Source: Bacteroidota bacterium (GTDB lineage: Bacteria > Bacteroidota > Bacteroidia > NS11-12g > UBA955). From it: DNA of 5,260 nt. The stretch spans positions 1 to 5,260 of the forward strand of contig JAGWYC010000144.1 of the NCBI GenBank assembly GCA_018969565.1, in the 5' to 3' direction. This document shows, one piece after another, positions 1 to 4,639 of the stretch. Under the pieces are notes generated by a model. That model did no database searches and had not been told where the DNA came from. It saw only the letters and a list, made by a program, of their open reading frames with translations. The position numbers were made by a program, and so were the translations under genes. Numbering within the stretch: the stretch's first letter is position 1; the number at the start of each line of letters is the position of its first letter.

Positions 1-199
1 CGTTTAAATTGTCATGGGTTATGGTTACAAAATTGCCCGTCTGACCATTCTGCGGCAGGGTATTGCTCGCGGCCCAGATGGGGAAGTAGGCATTGGGGGT
101 TGAATTGCAGGTTCTGGTAATCAGGTGTTTCGGATTTCCTGATCTCTTTGTACCTGCAATAGCCCTCATAGTCCTGGTTTTTGCAATTATGCTGATCAT
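1..199 (-). CDS. Hypothetical protein, N-terminal part, runs off the left edge
   Basis: On the minus strand a frame is open from an ATG at 199-197 to the window edge, giving 66 residues without a stop. I recognise no family. From about residue 31 onwards it looks coding: third codon positions are mostly G or C, as in fumC, and the protein reads CNSTPNAYFPIWAASNTLPQ and continues rich in Asn, Thr and Gly, in the style of extracellular proteins. The first 30 residues are basic and show no clear signal peptide, which is odd for a secreted protein. A -7 box lies 30 nt upstream of this ATG, which favours this start. The competing minus-strand frame (open from 362, stopping at 12, with only a TTG start at 266) looks protein-like upstream of a G5 run at 95-99. 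A frameshift there, real or a sequencing error, would join that frame to this one. Treat frame and start as uncertain. Confidence 0.35.
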   Translation of the reverse strand, partial: MISIIAKTRTMRAIAGTKRSGNPKHLITRTCNSTPNAYFPIWAASNTLPQNGQTGNFVTITHDNLN

Positions 200-229
200 A
201 AAAAATCGTAGAATTGAGATTATTACTAC

Positions 230-263
230 CAAAGTTAAACTTTGTCCATTGAATTAAGTCCAA
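230..263 (-). promoter_or_regulatory. Bacteroidota-type promoter of the left-edge gene
   Basis: Read on the minus strand, TAACTTTG (237-230) matches the Bacteroidota -7 consensus TAnnTTTG exactly. A TTG that could serve as the -33 element lies at 263-261, with a 23-nt spacer, at the long end of what is usual. Transcription would start near 223, leaving a leader of roughly 25 nt before the ATG at 199. No ribosome-binding site is visible, only AT-rich sequence, which is normal in this phylum. The dyads at 276-316 lie upstream, where activators or repressors could act. Confidence 0.5.
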
Positions 264-275
264 CAAAGTGTATAA

Positions 276-316
276 ATCCCTGAAAATAGGGATGTCGTAT
301 CCTTGAAAATAGGGAA
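276..316. promoter_or_regulatory. Pair of 18-bp dyads, candidate operators
   Basis: The first copy is ATCCCT-GAAAAT-AGGGAT at 276-293, with perfect 6-bp inverted arms around a 6-bp spacer. The second copy, ATCCTT-GAAAAT-AGGGAA at 299-316, keeps the same spacer and orientation with two arm changes. The copies are 23 bp apart, about two helical turns, so dimers would sit on nearly the same face of the DNA. Relative to the start inferred from the -7 box at 230-237, their centres fall near -62 and -85, which suits an activator. No regulator gene is in the window and I cannot name the binding protein. The function is inferred; the symmetry is seen directly. Confidence 0.5.
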
Positions 317-342
317 CTGTGGCTTTTCTTAGCCATCCTTTT

Positions 343-356
343 GACGTATGTACGTC
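343..356. promoter_or_regulatory. 14-bp palindrome GACGTA-TG-TACGTC
   Basis: Arms of 6 bp pair perfectly around a TG centre. It lies about 27 bp beyond the outer dyad of the 276-316 pair and about 127 bp upstream of the inferred start of the left-edge gene. The sequence differs from the neighbouring dyads, so it would be a site for a different factor. Regulatory function is inferred only from symmetry and position. Confidence 0.3.
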
Positions 357-365
357 GGGTATTCA

Positions 366-780
366 GGTAAGCTGTATGAATTACGCATCATGGACAACAA
401 ATTCATAGTCATGACACGTTGATGTATGCTTTTTGAGGTACTTTTCCTCCGGCGCAGGATGCTGCGTTTGTTCCGTTCTCTATGGATTTGCCTTAAATAC
501 CGGCTGATGCATCCGAGGGGACCAACCCATTGCAAGCGGAGTGTGACGAATGAACATTACCGGAATTTCCGCCTATGGAATGAAGAGATTAGTCTATCTT
601 TTAAATGGCACCAAAACGACAATAAAAATGTCATTTTCACTGTGTAGTACAAGCGGAATATCTTGTGTCCTTTTGCTTGGCTCCGACTGCATTCGGTTGA
701 TTGCCGTGCTTTTTGTCCGTAAAAGGCATGAACCAGGCTTTGTGCACTGAGGAAATTCCTGCCGGTGCTTCCTTTCTTTG
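366..780. other. About 400 bp without a supportable gene
   Basis: Short open frames exist on both strands (the longest are 426-647 and 550-750 on plus and 329-535 on minus), but they overlap one another, none resembles a known family, the minus one needs a TTG start, and codon composition does not match fumC. I found no tRNA or rRNA. Small symmetric elements are present: GTCATGAC at 408-415, AAAATG-T-CATTTT at 625-637, GTGCAC at 742-747 and AGGAA-A-TTCCT at 750-760. The last two lie 35-60 bp upstream of the fumC -7-like box and could bind a regulator, but symmetry this short arises easily by chance. The stretch may be an intergenic control region or a decayed gene. Confidence 0.4.
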
Positions 781-793
781 CTTTGTGAACCCT

Positions 794-801
794 TAACTTC
801 G
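794..801 (+). promoter_or_regulatory. Probable -7 box of fumC
   Basis: TAACTTCG differs from TAnnTTTG at one position and ends 8 nt before the fumC ATG. The same 8-nt spacing separates perfect boxes from ATG in both divergent promoters at 4597-4631, which raises confidence here. No convincing -33 TTTG is seen at the expected distance. If correct, the fumC message would be leaderless or carry only a few bases before AUG. Confidence 0.4.
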
Positions 802-809
802 CGCCCTGT

Positions 810-2273
810 ATGGATTACCGCATCGAACACGACACCATGGGCGAGGTGAAGGTGCCCGCCGACAAATACTGGGGCGCGCAAACAGAACGCAGCCGCAACA
901 ACTTCAAAATTGGCCCCGAGGGCTCCATGCCTTTTGAAATCATCCGCGCCTTCGGCATCCTGAAGAAATGTGCCGCACAGGCGAATTTCCAACTCGGTGT
1001 GCTCAGTGAGGAAAAGTGTAATCTTATATCTAAAGTTTGCGATGAAATTATAGCGGGTAAGCTGAATGATCAGTTCCCCCTGGTGATCTGGCAAACCGGC
1101 AGCGGTACCCAGAGCAACATGAACGTGAACGAGGTGATTGCGAACCGTGCCCACGTGCTTGCCGGAGGAAAACTCAGCGACACCCAAAAGGTACTTCACC
1201 CCAATGATGATGTAAATAAAAGCCAAAGCTCTAACGATACCTTTCCCACGGCCATGAGCATTGCCGTGTACATGCAGGTAATCGAATATACCCTGCCCGG
1301 ACTTCAGGCCCTGAAAACCACACTCAAGCACAAAGCCCGCGATTTTCGGGATATTGTAAAGATTGGCCGCACCCACTTCATGGATGCCACCCCGCTCACG
1401 CTGGGTCAGGAATTCAGCGGCTATGTGATGCAACTGAAAAATGGCATTGATGCCATTAACCGCGCCCTGGTTCCCGCCGCCGAACTGGCGCTGGGTGGCA
1501 CGGCTGTAGGCACCGGACTCAATGCTCCCAGAGGCTATGCAAATCTAGTTGCAGCGTTGATTGCCGATGAAACAGAGATGCCTTTCGTTACCGCACCAAA
1601 CAAGTTTGAAGCCCTGGCTGCCCACGATGCCATGGTGGAACTGCACGGAGCCATCAAGCGCGCCGCGGTAAGTTGTTTCAAGATTGCCAACGATATCCGA
1701 ATGCTCAGCTCCGGACCGCGCAGCGGCATCGGTGAAATCATCATCCCGGAAAATGAGCCCGGTTCTTCCATCATGCCCGGTAAGGTGAACCCCACACAGC
1801 CCGAAGCGCTGACTATGGTATGCGCCCAGATTCTCGGCAACGATGTGGCGGTTTCCTTCGCCGGAACCCAGGGCCACTTCGAACTGAACGTATTCAAGCC
1901 GGTGATTGCCGCCAACCTGCTGCAAAGCGCACGTTTGCTTGGACAGGCCTGCCTGAGTTTCAACGAGAACTGCGCGGTAGGCATTGAAGCCAACCACAGC
2001 CAGATCAACAAGCTGGTGGAACAGAGCCTGATGCTGGTTACCGCCCTCAATACCCACATCGGCTACGAGAATGCCGCCAAAATTGCGAAGAAGGCCCACA
2101 AAGAAGACAAGAGCCTGCGCGAAGCAGCCCTGGAACTCGGCCTGCTCACCAACGAGCAGTTCGACCAGTGGGTTCGTCCTGAAAAGATGGTCGGAGATCC
2201 GGAAGAAACCGTACCGCTCTCATCCGATGAACGCGCCGAACGCGGCCTCGAACCCATGGACGATGAAGATTGA
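810..2273 (+). CDS. fumC: Class II fumarate hydratase (fumarase C)
   Basis: This enzyme interconverts fumarate and L-malate in the TCA cycle. It is an oxygen-stable, iron-free cytoplasmic homotetramer. The 487-residue product has the family's motifs in order: TGSGTQSNMN at 96-105, HPNDDVNKSQSSND at 130-143 and GRTHFMDATPLTLGQE at 186-201, with H189 matching catalytic H188 of E. coli FumC. The superfamily signature GSSIMPGKVNP is at 318-328, with S319 matching catalytic S318. The constant one-residue offset shows a colinear alignment. The ATG at 810 gives the usual N-terminus (MDYRIEHDTMGEVKVPADKYWGAQ), so the start is secure. There is no Shine-Dalgarno, and a -7-like box lies 8 nt upstream. 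Compared with the 467-residue E. coli enzyme, it carries about 25 extra, mostly acidic residues after PEKMVG (456-461), ending PMDDED. Aspartase and argininosuccinate lyase share the superfamily, but the motif details favour fumarase. The gene appears monocistronic, followed by hairpin repeats. Confidence 0.97.
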   Translation: MDYRIEHDTMGEVKVPADKYWGAQTERSRNNFKIGPEGSMPFEIIRAFGILKKCAAQANFQLGVLSEEKCNLISKVCDEIIAGKLNDQFPLVIWQTGSGTQSNMNVNEVIANRAHVLAGGKLSDTQKVLHPNDDVNKSQSSNDTFPTAMSIAVYMQVIEYTLPGLQALKTTLKHKARDFRDIVKIGRTHFMDATPLTLGQEFSGYVMQLKNGIDAINRALVPAAELALGGTAVGTGLNAPRGYANLVAALIADETEMPFVTAPNKFEALAAHDAMVELHGAIKRAAVSCFKIANDIRMLSSGPRSGIGEIIIPENEPGSSIMPGKVNPTQPEALTMVCAQILGNDVAVSFAGTQGHFELNVFKPVIAANLLQSARLLGQACLSFNENCAVGIEANHSQINKLVEQSLMLVTALNTHIGYENAAKIAKKAHKEDKSLREAALELGLLTNEQFDQWVRPEKMVGDPEETVPLSSDERAERGLEPMDDED

Positions 2274-2280
2274 TGGCCCA

Positions 2281-2331
2281 CGGCCACTGAGTCTACGACC
2301 GGGAGCAAGGCCTCGCGGTAGCCGCCTACGG
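2281..2331. repeat. Degenerate fragments of the downstream hairpin repeat
   Basis: Starting 8 bp after the fumC stop, CGGCCACTGAGT (2281-2292) is a one-mismatch relative of the left arm start CGGTCACTGAGT found at 2329 and 2412. GTAGCCGCCTACGG at 2318-2331 is identical to 2422-2435. These look like broken or partial copies of the same family. No matching right arm is found at the standard distance. Confidence 0.5.
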
Positions 2332-2398
2332 TCACTGAGTAGCCGCCGGCAGGATATGAAAGATATACAGATACCCAAAGGCGGCATATCGAAGTGAC
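2329..2398. repeat. REP-like hairpin repeat, unit 1
   Basis: The left arm CGGTCACTGAGTAGCCGCC (2329-2347) and right arm GGCGGCATATCGAAGTGAC (2380-2398) flank a 32-nt loop. The arms are imperfect inverted repeats: GTCACT pairs with AGTGAC and GCCGCC with GGCGGC, separated by an internal loop. Both arms recur without change in unit 2. The element resembles the short GC-rich repeats scattered between genes in many Bacteroidota genomes, and REP/BIME elements in general. It carries no coding sequence. In an RNA it would form a stable stem-loop behind fumC, possibly protecting the 3' end or reducing read-through, but no U-run follows. Confidence 0.75.
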
Positions 2399-2410
2399 CA
2401 CTTATCGCCC

Positions 2411-2481
2411 CCGGTCACTGAGTAGCCGCCTACGGGATTCTAATTAAATCCAGAATTTTTAAGGCGGCATATCGAAGTGAC
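2411..2481. repeat. REP-like hairpin repeat, unit 2
   Basis: This is a direct copy of unit 1 at an 83-bp offset. The left arm (2412-2430) and right arm (2463-2481) are each 19/19 identical to unit 1, and the loop is again exactly 32 nt. By my count only 16 of 32 loop positions agree between the two units. The loop is AT-rich and contains a small inner inverted repeat (ATTCT 2437-2441 and AGAAT 2452-2456) followed by T5, faintly like a terminator. Twelve bases separate it from unit 1, and a related 12-nt spacer follows it. Confidence 0.75.
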
Positions 2482-2493
2482 GAATTAACGACC

Positions 2494-2542
2494 CCGGACA
2501 CTTCGATACACCTCCGCTGTGCGGAGCTTACTCAGTGACCGG
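2494..2542. repeat. REP-like hairpin repeat, unit 3, inverted and short-looped
   Basis: CCGGACACT (2494-2502) pairs with AGTGACCGG (2534-2542) with one mismatch, and CTCCGC (2512-2517) pairs perfectly with GCGGAG (2521-2526) around a TGT loop. Read on the minus strand it begins CCGGTCACTGAGTA and ends TATCGAAGTGTCCGG, the same outer ends as units 1 and 2, so it is the same family in opposite orientation. The tip is a compact GC stem instead of the 32-nt loop. It ends 48 bp before the aminopeptidase start codon. Confidence 0.7.
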
Positions 2543-2545
2543 CAG

Positions 2546-2579
2546 TTGTAGAATTTCTCACCGACCTTGCCTTACTTCG
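2546..2579 (+). promoter_or_regulatory. Weak candidate promoter of the aminopeptidase gene
   Basis: TTACTTCG at 2572-2579 shares the CTTCGC end of the fumC box but departs from TAnnTTTG at two positions. A TTG at 2546-2548 lies 23 nt upstream. The ATG at 2591 follows 11 nt after the box. Since a hairpin array separates this gene from fumC, an independent promoter is expected and this is the only candidate I see. The match is poor. Confidence 0.22.
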
Positions 2580-2590
2580 CAACAGTTATC

Positions 2591-3880
2591 ATGAAATACG
2601 CACCCATTTCCCAATCCCTCTTTATACGCAACCGCAAGAAGTTCAGTGCAGCCATGAAGCCGGGCAGCATTGCCCTGTTTCACAGCAACGATGAAATGCC
2701 GCGCAATGCCGATGCCTTCTACCGCTTCCGTCAAAACAGCGACCTGTTCTACCTGAGCGGTATTGACCAGGAAGACACGGTGCTGGTACTTTTTCCCGAC
2801 AGTCCGAATCCAATGTTCCGGGAAATGCTCTTCATCAAACGCACCAACGAAACCATAGCCCAATGGGACGGGCACAAGCTGACTCCGGAAGAAGCCCTGG
2901 CCGTGTCAGGGGTGAGCAGCATCTTCTGGTATGATGAATTTGAGGCAACCATCCGCCCGGCCATCCTGCTGGCAGAACAGATTTACCTGAATCTGAACGA
3001 GAACGACCGCTTCAACGACCATGCGCCCTACAACGCCATCCGCTTTGCCCGCGATATCATGGCGAAATTCCCCCTGCACCGCTGCGAGCGCAGCGCCCCG
3101 ATCATGGCCGCTCTGCGCACCCGCAAGGAGGAAGAGGAAATTGAACTGCTGCGCGAAGCGGTGCGTATCACCGGTCTCGGATTTCGTCGCCTGCTTGGCT
3201 TTGTAAAACCCGGCGTGATGGAGTATGAAGTAGAAGCCGAACTGATCCACGAATTCATCCGCAACCGCGGCAATGGCTATGCCTTCGACCCCATCATTGC
3301 CAGCGGCGCAAGCGCCTGTGTGCTGCACTACGTGGAAAATAACAAACCCTGCAAAGACGGTGACCTGCTGCTGCTGGACTTCGGCGCGGATTACGCCAAC
3401 TACAACGGCGACCTGACCCGATGTATTCCCGTGAACGGACGTTTCTCAGCGCAGCAGAAATCTGTGTATCAGGCGGTGCTGCACATCCAGAAGGAATCCA
3501 TCAAAAACCTCAAGGCAGGTCTTACCCTGCAGGAATGGTTTGCCTTGGCCGGTGAACTGGCTACCGAACAACTGGTAAACCTGGGCCTGCTCAGTATGGA
3601 CGCGGTGAAGCATCAGGATCCTGCCCGGCCCTTGTATAAAAAGTACTTCATGCACGGACTGGGTCACCACCTGGGTATTGATGTACACGACATCATGAAC
3701 CGTTATGCCAAACTGGAAACAGGCAACGTACTGACCGTGGAGCCAGGATTATACATCCCAGAATGGGGTATAGGTGTGCGCATCGAAAACGATGTGGTCA
3801 TCCGTGAACAGGGCATCGAAGACCTGATGCAGGATATTCCGGTTGAAATAGAAGAAATAGAAGCGCTGATGAACGCCTGA
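2591..3880 (+). CDS. pepP: Xaa-Pro aminopeptidase (aminopeptidase P, M24B family)
   Basis: This metallopeptidase, normally with two Mn ions, removes the N-terminal residue from cytosolic peptides that have proline in second position. The 429-residue product has an N-terminal aminopeptidase P domain (about 1-140, with DLFYLSGIDQEDTVLVLFPD at 51-70) and a pita-bread catalytic domain (about 175-405). All metal ligands are present: D263, D274, H359, E384 and E399, with the 11-residue spacing of the two Asp as in E. coli PepP. Supporting histidines H355 and H366 lie in MHGLGHHLGIDVHD. No signal peptide or membrane segment is seen, so it should be cytoplasmic. An in-frame TTG at 2567 would add eight residues, but the ATG at 2591 gives MKYAPISQSLFIRNR, the usual start for homologues in this phylum. 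Length is typical. It ends 6 bp from the stop of the convergent barrel gene. Prolidase is a relative, but the N-terminal domain favours aminopeptidase P. Confidence 0.94.
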   Translation: MKYAPISQSLFIRNRKKFSAAMKPGSIALFHSNDEMPRNADAFYRFRQNSDLFYLSGIDQEDTVLVLFPDSPNPMFREMLFIKRTNETIAQWDGHKLTPEEALAVSGVSSIFWYDEFEATIRPAILLAEQIYLNLNENDRFNDHAPYNAIRFARDIMAKFPLHRCERSAPIMAALRTRKEEEEIELLREAVRITGLGFRRLLGFVKPGVMEYEVEAELIHEFIRNRGNGYAFDPIIASGASACVLHYVENNKPCKDGDLLLLDFGADYANYNGDLTRCIPVNGRFSAQQKSVYQAVLHIQKESIKNLKAGLTLQEWFALAGELATEQLVNLGLLSMDAVKHQDPARPLYKKYFMHGLGHHLGIDVHDIMNRYAKLETGNVLTVEPGLYIPEWGIGVRIENDVVIREQGIEDLMQDIPVEIEEIEALMNA

Positions 3881-3883
3881 GCC

Positions 3884-3897
3884 GGTTCAATAGAACC
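3884..3897. terminator. Small hairpin at the convergent gene junction
   Basis: GGTTC-AATA-GAACC forms a 5-bp stem with a 4-nt loop just after the aminopeptidase stop, overlapping the last codons of the opposing gene. On the plus strand it is followed by a T-rich run (ATTCTTCTGTTTTC), so it could act as a weak terminator for the aminopeptidase. On the minus strand no U-run follows. The short stem makes this tentative. Confidence 0.3.
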
Positions 3898-4588
3898 ATT
3901 CTTCTGTTTTCTTCATGTTCTGAAGGCTGAAGGTATAGGTGAAGGTGATGTTCACAAACCCACCTTTGTAAATCATGTCGAACGTACGGTTTTTCGCCGT
4001 TCCATTAATTTCCGAATCCCTGCCGAAGGTCTGAAAGTAGTTCAGGCCGAAAGAATAGGTATTCTTGCTTTCTGTGGCGCCGCCCAGTTCCAGTCCGAGG
4101 AAGAACATGGGGTAGCCCGATCCGGCTCTTTTTTCTGTGATGCGGAAGGTTCCCGGAACGCCATTGGTGCGCACCGCTGAATCGGAGTTATCAAAGCGAT
4201 AGGCATAGGCCACCCCGAAATTTTCACGCATGAAATTCAACTCGTTGAAACGCTGCTTGAAGGAAATGCCGATGGGGATGTGCAGCGTGGTGATGCTGCG
4301 GTTGATAAAGGGATTGCGGCTGAAGGTGTCGTTGGAAATGCGATAGCCTTTCTGCACAATCTGAACACTGCCCATCAGGGCGCTGTTGTTTGTTAAGCCA
4401 TATTCCCAGGCGAGTCCTGCGCTGATGCCCGATTTATTTCTTCTGGAGAAATTGCGCGGCAGAGAGTCTATAGGATTGGCTCTGGAAATATTGGCCCCAC
4501 CGGTCATGCCCAGACGAAATCCCTGCTGGGCTGTTGCGGCTTCACCAAGCACTAAGGCCGCTGCTGTGAAAAGTAATTTTCTAAACAT
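3887..4588 (-). CDS. Outer-membrane beta-barrel protein, PorT-like
   Basis: The 233-residue product begins with a signal peptide: MFRK, a hydrophobic core to about residue 14, and a probable cleavage after A20 (ATA|QQ). The mature part has alternating aromatic and small residues typical of amphipathic strands, for example ISAGLAWEYGLT, TTLHIPIGISFKQRF, FFLGLELGG, YSFGLNYFQTFG and GGFVNITFTYTFSL. This fits the porin-like PorT/OprF-type eight-strand barrels common in Bacteroidota, which sit in the outer membrane and whose individual roles are mostly unknown. The beginning GFRLGMTGGANIS is characteristic of this group. After the presumed last strand (about 208-221) comes a polar tail ending EEWFY. 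The aromatic terminus might serve as assembly signal, but it is not in an obvious strand. The ATG at 4588 is fixed by the signal peptide and by a perfect -7 box 8 nt upstream. It is divergent from the acyl-CoA reductase and convergent with the aminopeptidase, so it is transcribed alone. The specific function is unknown. Confidence 0.85.
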   Translation of the reverse strand: MFRKLLFTAAALVLGEAATAQQGFRLGMTGGANISRANPIDSLPRNFSRRNKSGISAGLAWEYGLTNNSALMGSVQIVQKGYRISNDTFSRNPFINRSITTLHIPIGISFKQRFNELNFMRENFGVAYAYRFDNSDSAVRTNGVPGTFRITEKRAGSGYPMFFLGLELGGATESKNTYSFGLNYFQTFGRDSEINGTAKNRTFDMIYKGGFVNITFTYTFSLQNMKKTEEWFY

Positions 4589-4596
4589 TCCCGCTT

Positions 4597-4604
4597 CAAA
4601 GTTA
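4597..4604 (-). promoter_or_regulatory. -7 box of the outer-membrane barrel gene
   Basis: Read on the minus strand, TAACTTTG matches TAnnTTTG exactly and is followed after 8 nt by the ATG at 4588. The message should start within a few bases of the AUG. No clear -33 TTG is seen; the expected -33 region falls on the -7 box of the opposing promoter. Confidence 0.6.
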
Positions 4605-4609
4605 AGCGT

Positions 4610-4637
4610 GTAACGCGGAAAGCTACTTTTGCGTTAC
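4610..4637. repeat. 7-bp inverted repeat spanning the reductase -7 box
   Basis: GTAACGC (4610-4616) and GCGTTAC (4631-4637) are perfect inverted copies 14 bp apart, with centres 21 bp apart, two helical turns. Together they enclose the -7 box of the rightward promoter and cover the upstream region of the leftward one. A dimeric repressor bound here could shut off one or both genes. Operator function is inferred. Confidence 0.35.
4624..4631 (+). promoter_or_regulatory. -7 box of the acyl-CoA reductase gene
   Basis: TACTTTTG, followed by C, matches TAnnTTTGC exactly. Eight bases separate it from the ATG at 4640, the same distance as in the opposing promoter. No good -33 TTG is found. The mRNA would be leaderless or nearly so. 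Confidence 0.6.
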
Positions 4638-4639
4638 CA

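Noticed and set aside
329..535. 68-residue minus-strand frame, very Arg/Ser/Met rich
   Set aside because: It needs a TTG start, has no recognisable motif and ends inside the symmetric regulatory region. An internal ATG would leave only about 27 residues.
426..750. Two plus-strand small frames of 73 and 66 residues upstream of fumC
   Set aside because: They overlap in different frames, lack promoter or ribosome-binding context, show no family resemblance and have codon use unlike the neighbouring genes. A real small protein cannot be excluded.
1018..1070. AT-rich codon patch inside fumC (around residues 70-87)
   Set aside because: The protein sequence remains normal for fumarase across the patch and no boundary repeats are seen. 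It is too short to argue for transfer or an internal promoter.
594..1433. 279-residue open frame on the minus strand
   Set aside because: It lies mostly antisense to fumC, whose motifs are unmistakable. The product is His- and Ala-rich without recognisable domains, the usual shadow of a GC-rich gene.
1535..2099. Two overlapping minus-strand frames of 174 and 184 residues
   Set aside because: Both are antisense to the conserved core of fumC, and overlapping each other in different frames argues against either being real.
2063..2401. Frames on both strands crossing the fumC end and repeat array
   Set aside because: They combine out-of-frame fumC codons with repeat sequence. Translations are low-complexity Arg/Ser/Pro with no start context.
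2329..2481. CRISPR array, suggested by identical short repeats with 32-nt unlike inserts
   Set aside because: The flanking arms are inverted partners, not direct repeats. There are only two such units, the inserts are about half identical to each other, and no cas gene is present.
2329..2542. Integron attC sites or Rho-independent terminators
   Set aside because: There are no GTTRRRY-type core sites and no integrase. The stable hairpins lack a following T-run, apart from a weak one in the unit 2 loop.
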